The notes beneath the pieces were generated by a model, which had not been told where the DNA came from, made no database searches, and was given only the letters and a program-made list of their open reading frames with translations. Below are positions 1 through 10,660 of a DNA stretch of 64,000 nt, piece after piece (position 1 is the first letter of the stretch; every line of letters starts with the position of its first letter). The position numbers and the translations under genes are program-made. This stretch comes from Triatoma infestans. Its lineage: Eukaryota; Arthropoda; Insecta; Hemiptera; Reduviidae. The stretch is from the NCBI GenBank assembly GCA_011037195.1, contig JAAEAF010000182.1, positions 250,001-314,000 of the forward strand. Reading direction: 5' to 3'.

Positions 1-1042
1 AAACGTTAATTTTAAAGATTTTCAAGAAATTTCGATGAAAAGTCATTTTCCAAACGCTGATAAAATCGTGAAAGTAAAAATTATCAGATCTCCTATTTTG
101 AGAAATATTTTTTGAATTCCTTATGGTTAGTATATAATTATATCGTATAGTATAATAATTATAAATATGATGAATTTTGTTATATTATTTTTTTGAAATT
201 TAATAAATAACATTAAAAAAAAAAAAAAATGTTTGTTTAGCTGAAGAATGCGGTACAACTAAAAGTATTTGAGGAGTAGAAATGTTGGCAGAGTAAAAGT
301 TTTATTAAGAAGAATTAGTGACAAAGTTTAATGGTGTAAAATAGTTTGTATGTTTTGGAAAAGCTGCAAGGTGTGTGCGAGAGATATAATGTACAGGTGT
401 TATTTGCTAGAAAGGGACTTTTAATCATTAAATATGTCTACACTTTAGCTACTCTTTAGGAAAAGGTATAATGAAAATGTGCTGAAATGGTTCACTGTGC
501 TGCCAGCCAAGCAATTTCCTCACGGTTTTTTTTTCTTTAGTATATTTTCCATACAAAACATTTGAACGAAGTTTAATTGGGGTGAATAAATTATTATTGT
601 ATTTTGTTGGGAAATTTATTTTGATGGGATGAGATCAGGGAAAATTATATCAGGATTTTTTTTAAAATAAAGTTTGTTCCAAGAAATTGTTGGCAACGTT
701 TCAATATGTCATAACCTTTCTGGTAACCTTTTTAGCCACAGTATCTTAGTTTTTAAATAAAACTAGGAACTTTATATAACTGGATAAAGAAAAAAGTAAA
801 CTTATTAAATAAGTTTAAAAAGAGAATGTTTGTTTCTATATATAAAAAAAAGAAAGATTGTTATATTGCTTAGCAAATAAATATTTATCATAATTTTCCG
901 ATGTCTATTTAAATAGTTTATTTATAGATTAAGTATGTTTATATATCAATCTAAAAAACCTCTCGGTCGCAATATTTAAAACTATTTTTTATTATAAAAT
1001 ACACTCTATGCTAGTCTGGTTATCATAATTCATCAAGATATA
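1..1042. other. AT-rich intergenic DNA, no gene seen
   Basis: Only AT-rich sequence with homopolymer runs (for example the A-tract near 218-230) is visible. No open frame of credible composition and no repeat that I recognise elsewhere in the window. Confidence 0.5.
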
Positions 1043-1120
1043 CTGATTATGGCTCAGAACTCGAAACCGTTCAATGGTTATAAAATGATGCTTTCCAGCA
1101 ATGCGGATTGGCATAACCAC
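1043..1120 (+). repeat. Decayed fragment of the hammerhead foldback repeat family
   Basis: The segment has CTGATTA at 1043-1049, a GAAACC core near 1063-1068, then GATGCTTTCCAG at 1087-1098 followed by a GCGG and an AACCAC. The same order (CTGANGA core, GAAACCGG, GATGCTTTCCAG, GCGGAACCAACCAC) is found in one arm of the foldback elements at 45774-46065 and 62665-63008. The catalytic core is mutated (G8 changed), so this is an old, inactive member. Assignment rests on the order of motifs rather than continuous identity. Confidence 0.5.
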
Positions 1121-1299
1121 TCTTAATATTACGGTTCCAATATCCGTTCTTATTAAATTGTAAGGAAATGGTGATGATGGTGATACTGAAAATGAAAATT
1201 CAGTACTGCATTTTTACTAACAAAATTTAGTAAACTCCACTGAGGAAGGAAATGTCTTGTATAGAACAATACAGACTAACCGATCGACGGCTGTATGGT

Positions 1300-2180
1300 A
1301 ATGTCGCTGTGTGGTCCCTTAGGCCTGAGGGAATTGGGGCCAGAGTGTTTGGGCCTAGGACTAAACAGTGTCGGAGCCTATGGACAAGTTTCCTAACATC
1401 TTCCAGATAGAAATTCATGCAATTGGAAGGTGCGTTCAGTTTAACCTCGATAGGAATATCAGAATCAGAAGATTGTAATCCTATCCGGTAGTCAGGCCGC
1501 CATTAAAGCTCTGAGCTTAAGTGTCATCAGTTCAAAAATGTTAGGGGAATGCCTTGGCATACTCAATGATTTAGTCAGGAGCAACAAAGTTACCCTATTT
1601 TGGGTGGGATTTTGGCGTAAATGGAAATAAGATGACCGACACCATGGTAAGGAAAAACGCTGCATCTCCTTTTCTAGGACTGAAGCCTTCTGTGAAATAA
1701 ACGATTAATTCATCCGAAAAGAACTTAGAAAGGAGAAGTAAGTGAAAAGAGCTCAGCTCTGGGAAGCCCTCCCAGGATTAGGGCAAGCTAGAATCTGAGT
1801 GTGCCATTCTAACCAGAAAATATCTGTGCGTGCATAAGCTTAAGTAAAAACAGGCTTTGTATGCTGACTGGTTTCCTCGTGGGGCAATGCAGACTCAGAG
1901 AGCATTTGAAGAAGCTGAGTCTAGAACACTATGCTGCAGCAGATTCTGTGGGGAGATGGAAGAGGGATTGCGATGCTGACATCCAGAGAAGATTTGGAAA
2001 CCTGAGTAGTTACCAGTCGAGGGTGAAATATATACATTCCCCAGAACTTTCTCAGATCCTGAGTTTTCTCTGGAAGGGATGCTATAGGTGAGTGGTCTCA
2101 CACTTGGCACCAGTTGGGGTGGCACAATAGACCTCTTTTGGTCGCAGTACCCCACGAAAAAAATAAAAATAAAATAAAGA
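1300..2180 (+). pseudogene. R1/jockey-like LINE fragment: RNase H and C-terminal region
   Basis: Reading + with frame changes, 1300-1430 resembles the start of a LINE RNase H domain. From 1490 the frame reads SQAAIKALSLSV..., then ...NKVTLFWV, the usual RNase H block with the aspartate of SDSQ replaced. From 1861 it reads LTGFLVGQCRLREHLKKL, the segment that precedes the C-terminal zinc knuckle in R1-like LINEs (usually LTGHCRLxxHL). Stops and frameshifts are frequent. The end is an A-rich tail at about 2156-2180. The closely related piece at 54555-54960 ends with the same YQ-containing segment, which supports one family. The reverse transcriptase is absent, so this is a 5'-truncated dead copy. 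Confidence 0.75.
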
Positions 2181-2924
2181 CGTACGGTAGTGTTAGTAAG
2201 CGGATGGAGAATTCTTGATGGTTTAGCGGGATTTTACATCGTTCTTGATTATTTAGATGCTCGCTTAAAATGAGCATCAATTCTGGTGTTTTTTTTTTAA
2301 ATATACGAAATCCGACTAGTCAGGGTGTGGCTCAGTGGTTTCTTAATCTTGCAACCCATTCGTCGGCTTTGTGTAGCTGGGCGTGACAGAAGTGGTTAGG
2401 TGCGCAATGTATAGCTATAATTTCTGTGGAAAGAGGATATATACCGCTAAAGCGCTAAAACTCTGAGATTTTCTACAATGATAGACTAATCATACAATAC
2501 CAAAAACCATATCCCCAATATTTTAACCCAATTAAACCAGCGAATCTTCTACAATCTTGAACTTTATTCAGAAACATAAATATTTTGAAGCGGTAAACAA
2601 ACTTTTCAAATCCATTATGGGTCATACAAATTTTAAATAAAATTACAATAATAATTAATTGATTTGTAAAGTCCAATATGTGTATTACTCAGACCTCTAC
2701 TTGTAGTTTGATATAAGTTTAATCTTATGGATCGTGAGGAATATCAACAACTCCAGCCTAAATAGTTTGCCTTTCTGAGTCGATTGTGTGTGGGGTTGTG
2801 AATGTGGGTTGAGTTTTAGCTATATATGCAGGTATATGTGTATAAGAGTTTATTACTTTAATGAGGGTGATTGTAATGTAAATATTGTTACATAATTTTT
2901 AACTTAGATTTAAGAATTTCACCT
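2181..2924. other. Unassigned intergenic sequence
   Basis: No credible coding region. A short GTGTGGCTCAGTGG at about 2324-2337 resembles a tRNA A box, but no B box follows at the right distance, so I do not call a tRNA or SINE. Confidence 0.4.
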
Positions 2925-3150
2925 TCTTGAAGAGTGTTGCATGCATTATGATCGCAAATGATTTCTGAAGTTTTGCGCCACATTCTGGAGCCGAATGCGG
3001 GATCAGCAATTTCACTCGCCTCAGCCTTGGCGTTTTTTAATGATACAGGGCTGACGTGAAACGTTCTACGGGGTACACAATGGACCCAGCTGTAGTCTAT
3101 GTGCTTGAACCTCCTTGGAGGCCTCGATTAGATTATATTAGATTTAAAAA
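2925..3150 (+). pseudogene. 3' end of an R1-like LINE with TTAGA-rich tail
   Basis: In one + frame around 2965-3055 the sequence reads ...LRHILEPNAGSAISLASALAFFNDTGL, resembling the last part of R1-like ORF2 (HIL..C, then LxxFxxxTGL). It ends in CTCGATTAGATTATATTAGA. The LINE inserted in the mariner at 56701-57535 also ends with a TAATC/GATTA tail. Only about 220 bp remain, with no catalytic domain. Confidence 0.55.
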
Positions 3151-3301
3151 TATAGGAACCCCTTAGGAATAGGAACCGAAGAATATCGAATTACTGTACC
3201 ATTCTCTTCTTTGTTTTCCTATGTTTGTTGATTGTGATTACATAATTAAATATTTGGGATGAAAGTATTTTTTTTTATACGAGAGTTATAATTGACATGA
3301 T

Positions 3302-3331
3302 TAATAATAATAATAATAATAATAATAATTT
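3302..3331. repeat. (AAT)n microsatellite
   Basis: About nine uninterrupted AAT units in AT-rich DNA. Confidence 0.95.
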
Positions 3332-4239
3332 GTTTTATTGTTGATCAATTATAAAATCTACTATTTACAAATGAATGATTTTACACAAAGTATGGGCAGT
3401 AGTCCATCAGTTCTTTGTTGTGTCATATTAATAAATTGTCATGAATTTATTTATTGATTTTGTTAATGATATTTACAGAAATATAAAGATATGAATTATG
3501 AGAAGTTCATAATAATGCTGAATAATAAATTATTCGTAGTTATTTCAGAGAATATAGTAGTAAAAGCCTGATACCCAAAAAAAAAAAAAAATACGTTTTA
3601 CAACTGTCCACAGATCATAATTACCATGACATCACCGAACTTTATTTAATTTCACTCTTATGAAATGGGAAATATTTTCTTTAAAGAATCCCTAGTTTAG
3701 AAATTTTCTTGAAGTTCCCATTTCCACAGATATGCCAAACAAAAATCATGATTATTAATTACCATGACGTCACCGAACTTTTAAATAAATTAGTTGCATT
3801 GGAGTTAACATTATTTATCCTAGTCTACGTCTAAAGTAATAAATATCAAAGTATGCTTGCCTATCCATCTTCGTATTTGACATTTATTGGAAGCGTACGG
3901 GCCACTAAAATATATGTATGCTGTTACTTATATCTTGTACTTAATGGAATATTAAATTTTTGTAAAATTATGTGTAGTTTATAAATTTACTAAAACTATA
4001 TTATAAATTTATTGGATTCAGTTAATTTTCTCGATAATTTTGTCAAATATTTTTCATTTTATCACTGGGCTAACAATGCGAGAAAATTATCAAAGAAAAT
4101 GAAATAGTAAACAAATCAAAATTATTTGTTCGTAACAGACACAAAATTGCTACGCAAATCTGAGTTCAATAGTCGACGGCTAGCATCTACTTTACAAATC
4201 TGAAACAATAAATTATAGCAATATATATTAAAGAATAAA
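3332..4239. other. AT-rich intergenic DNA
   Basis: No gene seen. The short segment ATTACCATGACATCACCGAA occurs at about 3621-3640 and again with one change (GACGTC) at about 3759-3778, a small local duplication. Confidence 0.45.
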
Positions 4240-4855
4240 AAAATTGTTTATAGTATGTGTACCAAATTTAACGAAATTCGTCGAAAACTGCAAAAATCTG
4301 TTCAGTAAAAGCGCACTTCCAGTTTACTAATTTCCTTGAAACTAGGAATTTTGGCCATCTATTTATTTCTAATTAATTTTGTTTGGATGATAGAATTTGT
4401 ATAATCAACGGTGATAGCACTTTAAAGAAAAACATAACCCCACCCCTCTCCTAAAAAGCCCTTAAATGAATTTTCCCAGAGAAATGTTTTAAATAAAAGT
4501 TGTAGATCATTGCATGTTTAGTTTATATACGATGTTTCAAGAAAATCGTCGGAGCCATTTTTCAGAAAATTTTAAAAAAGTAAAAAAAAAAAACTAGTAA
4601 AGTGGTATTCCTGTTGAGGAATTTTGACAGATAACGTACTGTCAGATTCCATGGTGATATCTAAACGAAATCAAAAACTTTCTATGGTTTTTCGTTTTTG
4701 AGGTATGAAGTTCACATACACACACACCATTTGCTAAAAACCACTTTTTTGGACTCAGGGACCTCAAAACGCATATTTCCGGTGAAAACTTGATATCGAA
4801 AATTTGTCACGATTACAATACTTCCTCTTACTAGGAGTAAGAGAAAGAAAAAACA
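4240..4855 (+). mobile_element. 3'-hairpin dispersed repeat (HINE/DINE-like), 5'-truncated copy
   Basis: This copy has the family landmarks in order: a block with GCACTTCC-AGTTTAC, the AAGAAAATCGTCGGAGCC block, a GAGGAATTTTGACAGATAACG block, a CA-rich microsatellite, TTTTTTGGACT..GGACCTCAAAA, TTTCCGGTGAAAAC, and a terminal palindrome CTCTTACT-AGG-AGTAAGAG at 4825-4843. No coding capacity. The layout (core, microsatellite, 3' hairpin) resembles the non-autonomous Helentron-related elements known in insects; that classification is inference. Confidence 0.7.
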
Positions 4856-5687
4856 TCTTCATAATTTAAAAAAAAAACAAAAACAAAATGAAAATAGAAA
4901 TAAATCACTTTGATGTTTTTTTGTTTTAAAAATGTGATTAAATTCTATTTTCTACAGATGATCAAAAAATTTTTAGTAAACAGGTTACCAAGGTCAGTTG
5001 TGATTTATATGAACAAAAACATCGTTCTTTGGGGTAGCAGTGGCAGATCCTAGTGTCCCACTTCTATGTTATTAATCTACATCGACATCAGAGCAATTAC
5101 TTAACTTGATTCAAAAAGAAAAAAAAAAAGATTGGGCAGTTGGTTTGTATCCTTCAAATTACTGGCATTATTTTTCCCCCTTTGTAATGGAGTCTGCATG
5201 TATGATTTTATGGGTATTTGATGCTTAACAAAAAATTTTTTAAAAGCAAATGTTAGCTTGATATTTGGATTGGACCTTATCATTTTTATTTTTTTTAATT
5301 ATTTTTTTGATAATTTTTATGTATATTCCAAAACTGCTTCTCAAGATATTCTTTGTATTACTTAGTTCTTTAAACTTTACGCTTAGTTTTTTTTTTTTAA
5401 TAAATTAATTTTATGACTGACCCAGAGAAGCTCAGAATTTTCTCTAATTAACTGCAATTATTATTAATTTTAATTGACGAATTTGCTTTAAACTAAACGT
5501 TTGTTGGGTTTCCATTACATTGTAATAAAGGTGGTGAGGATTACGCTTGTTTGGTTGTCAATGGACTTATTATAAACAAAGTCCTCAGTCTAACACTGCA
5601 GAAAGCTAGCGTATAATGTTCTTTAAAACAGCAGTTTAAATTTAATCCTAACGCATATTTTACACAGAACATCTCCATTATTCCTGG
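4856..5687. other. AT-rich intergenic DNA
   Basis: No credible gene or recognised element. Open frames here are T- or K-rich composition artefacts. Confidence 0.4.
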
Positions 5688-5928
5688 AGGAAGAGAATAG
5701 CTAAGTGATTAGCGTGATAGATTCCCAAGCAGAGGACGCTGATTCGAGTCCAGCTGTATTACCCTTAGATTTTTTTCTTCCTAGGAGCCTCTACAGCTCA
5801 CAGTCCGGTAATGGACAGTGTTGTCTGTAACGAGAGAACACTGTCCGGAGGCCGGCAGTGCACTGAGAATACTCCGGGCGCCAATGACCATAGATGTTGA
5901 AGCGTCTTAAATTAAAAAAAAAAAAAAT
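5688..5928 (+). mobile_element. tRNA-derived SINE, copy 1
   Basis: Starts with a tRNA-like head (degenerate A box about 5698-5709, B box GATTCGAGTCC about 5741-5751). The shared body has CTTAGATTTT, AGGAGCCTCTACA, the inverted pair ACAGTG/CACTGT around GGTAATGGACAGTG..GAACACTGTCCGG, GGCCGGCAGTG and CGGGCGCCAATGACCATAGA. It ends in an A-tract at about 5914-5927. The same body is found at 7768-8013, 9867-10068, 40069-40257 and 41292-41520. Confidence 0.9.
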
Positions 5929-6009
5929 TATTTTTGGAAAAATGTTTAAAAGTGCTAGATTTATATCTGTGAAGTAATCATTTGCAAGTGAAAAGATAAT
6001 TGATAAATG

Positions 6010-6270
6010 CTGTTTGTGAACAAAACTTAAGAGACCTACTCTGTAAAGTCGCACTTCCGGTCAACCGATTTTCTTGAAATTTGGAATTACAGCAATCCTT
6101 GTAAACACCTTAATAATACGAATTTAGCTGGTAAAAGCATACATCATACTGACGTGACCATTTAGAGAAAAACCTAACGTTGCCGCTCTCTCAGAATAAC
6201 CCCAAAAAAGTCTATTTTCCTGTAAAAGTGTTTCAAATAAAAGTGATAGGCTTTTATATGTGTAGAAGTG
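6010..6270 (+). mobile_element. 3'-hairpin repeat family, internal unit only
   Basis: Contains the internal block (AAGTCGCACTTCCGGTCAAC, then TTTCTTGAAATTTGGAATT, then ...TTTCAAATAAAAGTGATAG) shared with 14770-15390 and 52720-52930. The 3' hairpin part is missing. Confidence 0.65.
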
Positions 6271-7767
6271 GTTCAATAACGTCGCCATTCCGATTCGTGG
6301 CTTTAAGCCGGAAGCATACACGTTGAGCACGGTTCTTGTCCCTGGCGTCAAGTAGCTAACTTCTTGTTAAACACGGGTGTCATTTTTGAGAAATATTAAG
6401 TTCTTACGGGGCTCACAATTATCTTATCTTTTCAGATACAACGATTTTTCTTGTAGCTATATGTTATAAATAATTGGTAGAATTCAAATTTAACTAAATT
6501 TTTATTCTTGATTCCGATGTCAAGTACCATACATGGACAATAATTTCATTACTTGTATACGGCACTTGACCCTCGGGGGGGTCAGAACAAATCATGTTCA
6601 GAGGTGCTTGCTTTTGCGAAACCTTTCTTATTTTAACTAATGTTGATTAGTAGGCCGTGGGTGTAATATATAATGCATATAGCTTGGCTATCGACCGTTT
6701 TTTATATTTTTATATAAAAAAATCCGATGTTTTGGAGGACTTTGTCCCCACATTCTTCGGGGATCTAAATACAAAAAAGTGTATTATTGTATGAAAGGAA
6801 TAAAAAGAAGAAAATAATATAAATAAATAATACAAAAATAAAGGAATGACAAAATATTTTTGGAAAGACAATGAATATAAAGAGAGAATAGAAAAGTAAT
6901 AATAATGAAAATGTTATTTATAATGAAAATTAATAATGAGTTGTGTATCAATAGGAAAACAGTAACTAAAAATTTTTTGAAATGCCTTAGCATAATCATT
7001 AGCTCGAAGATAATGAAAAAGTGCACCAAAACGTATACACAAATTCGTAAGGCCTGAAGGCCAAGGGAAGAAGAAACGGAAAATGTGTATAGGTTGCTAT
7101 AATAAATATAGAAAAACATTGTCTAATAAAGGGGCAGACGAAAAGGCAAAGCGCATTATCAGTTTCGCATTGACTGCGACAATCAGAAACGATATTGTCT
7201 GCTATGTTTTAAACTTCATTACATCAAATAAAGCAAGCTAGTTTTTTTTATGTTATTACTATTTTTTTTCAATAAACTAAAAACAAAAGTGGGTTCTAAG
7301 ACTAAAGTATTTTTAGTGTAATTTTATTTTTATATTATAATTTTATTTTTTTCGTATTATATTATTTAAGTAGTAGTAGTAGTAGTATTATATTATATTA
7401 TTTAATTTGCGTATATTTTCATGTTCTTACGGTTCTTATTAAAAACACAGTATTTTTGTAAATTTTCAAATGTGTTCTTATTCATAACCCAGAAAAAAAA
7501 AAAAATCGGGTGCAAGAGATGACATTAAAAATATGCGGTTCTTGTACGCGGAGTCAAGTGCGGTGCTGGTTGCCTCTTCTGGGGAATATAACATACTAAG
7601 TAATGTAAAAGAATTGGGTTCATAGGTTCACACTACAGAGAAAAAGTCACTAGATGTCAGCGCTGCATTCTTGACCCCGGGGATGAGAACCGTCGTTTAA
7701 GGAATGTAATAGTTCTTGACCTTTAGGACAAGAACCGTATCAGAGGCAAGTTCATCAAATCAGCCTC
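6271..7767. other. Intergenic region with five copies of an inverted/direct motif
   Basis: No host gene supported. A motif close to CTTGACCCCGGGACAAGAAC recurs at about 6328-6355 (reverse), 6562-6590, 7538-7563 (reverse), 7669-7694 and 7711-7739. A T-rich minus-strand open frame at 6784-7119 looks like untranslated LINE sequence rather than a protein. At 6720-6770 the minus strand has CCGAAGA..AAAACATCGG, a Penelope-like tail motif. Confidence 0.4.
7370..7388. repeat. (TAG)n microsatellite
   Basis: Six consecutive TAG/AGT units followed by TATTA repeats. Confidence 0.85.
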
Positions 7768-8013
7768 CGTCGTTAACGTGATAAGGGAACATGCACTGCG
7801 ACCTGAAAGGTCTATTGTGCCCTCTGGAGCATTCTCAGTGCACTACCGGCCTCCGAACAGTGTTCTAAAGTTACAGACAACACTGTCCATCACCGGGCAG
7901 TGAGCATTAGAGGCGGTTAGGAAGAGGAAAATCTAATGGCAGCATGCTCGTTTCGAACCCGGGATCTCTGCGTTGCTAGTCCAGCGCGCTACTAACTGAG
8001 CTAAATCCCCTCC
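7768..8013 (-). mobile_element. tRNA-derived SINE, copy 2
   Basis: Reverse-complement copy of the SINE at 5688-5928. On the minus strand it begins GGAGGGGATTTAGCTCAGTT with a good A box, then a B box GGTTCGAAACG near 7948-7962, then the shared body including GGAGGCCGGTAGTGCACTGA. The 3' end (about 7768-7810) has diverged. Confidence 0.88.
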
Positions 8014-8029
8014 AATGCATAGATGATAC

Positions 8030-8230
8030 TTAAACTTAATCCGAAGTTCGAACTTCCTCAGATTTTTCGTTTTTGAGATAATTTGCTCACACTCAAACTC
8101 ATACTTGCAGATCATTGGCTAAAAAATATTTTTTCATTACTCAGTGAAATTAGAAAAGTGTATTTCCGGTGAACACTAAATTACGAAAATTTGATGCAAA
8201 CACAATACTTCCTGTAGTAAGTAAAAGTAT
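8030..8230 (+). mobile_element. 3'-hairpin repeat family, 3' part, decayed
   Basis: Carries the family blocks TTTTTCGTTTTTGAGAT, TTTCCGGTGAACAC, TACGAAAATTTGA and ACAATACTTCCTG, ending with a broken hairpin (GTAGTAAGTAAAAGTA). It directly abuts SINE copy 2. Confidence 0.6.
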
Positions 8231-9039
8231 ACAAATTCAAAGAAACATTATTCAATATATAAAGTTATTAACTTAGAAAAGGATCATACATTTGGAAAAT
8301 GTCTCAAAAAAAAAAAAATATATAATTTAAGAAAATTCTATTAAAATAATACATACGTAAAGAATATTTTGGTATTTTAAGTGACGTAAGAAACCAAAGT
8401 AGAACTTAATGATCTGAAAGAAAGTATTGCAAACAACAAAATGGAGATAATTTATTCCAAGGCACTTCTATGTCGAATCTATTTTAACGACGTAGTAGCA
8501 TAAAGGAGAGAATCACTTAAAAAACCGTAAAAATAAAATAATAATCAACAACAATAGTTTACTAGTGACTTTTTTTTTTCAAGATAGGTTCGTAATCAAA
8601 CTTACAAAATCGATATATATGATTTATCGATTATACTTTTATATCTCAGTGCTTGTTATTATGCTTAATTTCTTTCTGCTGTAATAAAATGTTACTCTTC
8701 ATGAAACATTAGTTTTATGAAGAGGTATGATATTCAAAAAATTGATGATAAAATAGTAAAAGATCTCATGTGCTGCTTATAAGAATTTCCTTCGAGTTTA
8801 TTTCTATGTAAAAATCATTTATATAGCTAGATTTCTTGACGAAACAATCATAAAAAGAATTGAATCAATAATCGAAACAATGCGCTATAATAATATACTA
8901 TGTCTTTAAAATAATTCTTCTTTTATTATTTCCTCTTATTTTTTTCAAATTCAAAGTTTCGTAATTGAAGTTGTCACCGGAAGTACGTGTTTCGGTTCCT
9001 ATGGTGGAAGAAATAAATACACAAAATATCTCAAAATCA
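8231..9039. other. AT-rich intergenic DNA
   Basis: Nothing recognised beyond homopolymers and AT-rich unique sequence. Confidence 0.45.
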
Positions 9040-9575
9040 AAACATCGCAAAATAGATGTCTGTTCGCACTGTGGAAAGTTTTGCGATTCAATGTGCTGGT
9101 CCAAGAGATGCTAAGATAATTTTGTACAACACAATCAATAAGCCGGTAGTAATGTATGCTTGCGAGTCCTGGGTTTTGACAAAAGCAAGTGAGAATGTGC
9201 TAGGGGTATAGGAAAGTCAGTCCGAAAAAAGGAAACGGACAGTGGTGGAAAGTATAGCATATTGTACGACCTGTACAACCAACCACATATTGTGGCTAGT
9301 GTAAAGTATGCCCGGCTGTGTTAGTTGGGCATCCGGAAAGAATGGAGGAGGACAGATTGTCCAGAAGGCTCCTCTATGGATAGCTAGGGGAATGTAGGGC
9401 AAGAGGCAGATCCCGCTTGAGATGGTTAGACGACCTCGAGAAAGACCTCTCCAGATGGATTTGAGAAGATTGAGGCGGTTAGCCAAGAATAGAACGGAAT
9501 GGCTTTCAATTGTAAATGAGGCCGTAGACTCAAAATGGATGGTCCATTTTGGACTGTAGTGGCCAGGCATGGATG
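9040..9575 (+). pseudogene. RTE-like LINE, reverse transcriptase C-terminal region, decayed
   Basis: Across frames the + strand reads RCLFALWKVLRFNVLVQEM, then ILYNTINKPVVMYACESWVLTK (the 'lyktlirPvltYgsEtW' segment after the RT palm), an N-E-L-Y segment, a GHPERM-like segment, then RLRWLDDLEKDLSRW and RRLAKNRTEWLSIVNEA. These are the standard C-terminal blocks of RTE/craniofacial-development-protein-2-like endonuclease-reverse transcriptases. Several frameshifts and stops mean it cannot be expressed. It ends in a GGAT microsatellite at about 9568-9590. No endonuclease or RT catalytic aspartates remain. Confidence 0.8.
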
Positions 9576-9590
9576 GATGGATGGATGCTC
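9568..9590. repeat. (ATGG)n microsatellite, LINE tail
   Basis: Four to five GGAT/ATGG units immediately after the LINE coding end; probably the element's simple-repeat 3' tail. Confidence 0.8.
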
Positions 9591-9866
9591 ATTAATTCTC
9601 TCTATTTCAACTATTGCATCTATCCATCATCTATATATCTTCTAATTGCAAATTTCAACTTTGAAGAAAGTATTTATATCAAAATGGATAGTACACTCTT
9701 TTTGAACTTAGAAAAATTATCGATTTTAGCAGATTTTGAAACGTGAGTATTCTCATATGTTTTAAAGTAGATCTGATTATTAATAAATTATTAATATTTA
9801 TTATTATAATATAAATTATTAATAAATGCTTATAGAGAAGTTCTCTTTTGTTTTTTTTTTAATGTT

Positions 9867-10068
9867 AAGACGCGGTCAACATCTATGGTCATTGGCGCCC
9901 TAAGCCTTCTCAGTGAACTGCCGGCCTCTGGAGTGTTCTCTGGAACAAAACACTGTCCATCACCGGGCAGTGATCTGTAGAGTCTCCTGGAAGAAAAAAT
10001 CTAAGGACAGCACAGCTGGACTCGAACCAGGGACCTTCGCGTGGGAACCAGTGCTATTCCCTTCCCTG
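9867..10068 (-). mobile_element. tRNA-derived SINE, copy 3, head partly deleted
   Basis: Minus-strand SINE with the shared body (GGCGCCAATGACC, GGCCGGCAGTT, CCCGGTGATGGACAGTG) and B box GGTTCGAGTCC at about 10020-10030. Relative to other copies part of the A-box region is missing between GTGGGAACCAGTGCTA and TTCCC. Its head end is duplicated at 10605-10660. Confidence 0.85.
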
Positions 10069-10090
10069 TGTTTTGTATGTTTTTGGTATA
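10035..10090 (+). repeat. Left copy of 56-bp duplication flanking a LINE tail
   Basis: Begins CTTCGCGTGGGAA and ends TTTTTGGTATA. It is the same as 10605-10660 apart from two single-base differences. The left copy is the head of SINE copy 3 plus adjoining DNA, so this is target DNA and not part of the insertion. Confidence 0.85.
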
Positions 10091-10604
10091 CATATATATA
10101 TATATATACATATACAATACAATACAATACAAACTTTATTGCTTTTAAAGATACAATCTCATAGCAATGAGTTTGGCCATTACAAAATAAATATAAGTAA
10201 AATTTAAAATATTAGACATAATAAACGTAATAATAGTTATTATAACAAAACCAATCTAAAAAAAAAAAAAGGTTTGTAAGGAATACCACAATTAAAGAAA
10301 TGAATATAACAACATAAACCTTACTTTGATTGGATACAAATATATTACCAAAAAAAATATATAAATTATAAAATGCCAGCAAACTAAAAAACAAAATCAA
10401 GCAAACAAAAAAAAACTGGAAGTAATATCGTAAAAAGAAAAGCAACCTCAAACAAAAGTGTCTTCATATATAATGTTAGCAGGACTTGGAGTTTAATTAA
10501 TTAATTCATTTATTTATTTTAATAAATGGTAAAATAAGGCAAACAAGTGGTAATATTATGTTGAGGCAAGTTTTCTAAACTTCAAACTATTAGTGAAATT
10601 AGAG
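10091..10604 (-). mobile_element. LINE 3' UTR insertion (minus orientation)
   Basis: On the minus strand this is T-rich untranslated sequence. It ends GAGATTGTATCTTTAAAAG, then AATAAAGTTTGTATTG, and a TTGTA-type repeat tail at about 10112-10131. That is a typical LINE 3' end with a simple-repeat tail, but no coding remains (5'-truncated). The open frame on the minus strand here is a composition artefact. The insertion lies between two 56-bp copies of the target (10035-10090 and 10605-10660). The final block resembles that of the LINE at 21387-22684 (GATTGTAATCTTATAGATA plus repeat tail), which also has an unusually long flanking duplication. Confidence 0.65.
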
Positions 10605-10660
10605 CTTCGCGTGGGAATCAGTGCTATACCCTTCCCTGTGTTTTGTATGTTTTTGGTATA
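10605..10660 (+). repeat. Right copy of 56-bp duplication
   Basis: Matches 10035-10090 (see that entry); followed by a degenerate TA/TG repeat. Confidence 0.85.

Noticed and set aside
3302..3331. Regular repeats as possible CRISPR or satellite array
   Set aside because: Simple AAT microsatellite; no spacer structure anywhere in the window.
5698..5760. tRNA gene candidates at the SINE heads (also 7950-8013, 40069-40140, 41292-41365)
   Set aside because: A and B boxes are present, but each is followed by the same non-tRNA body and an A-rich tail, one with an exact 13-bp target duplication. These are SINEs.
6784..7119. Minus-strand open frame of 111 codons, rich in F, L, I and Y, resembling a membrane protein
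   Set aside because: The hydrophobic look comes from T-rich DNA; no start context, no domain, and composition matches LINE 3' UTRs in the window (for example 22335-22684).
10212..10451. Minus-strand 79-codon hydrophobic open frame
   Set aside because: Lies wholly inside the T-rich 3' UTR of the LINE tail at 10091-10604.
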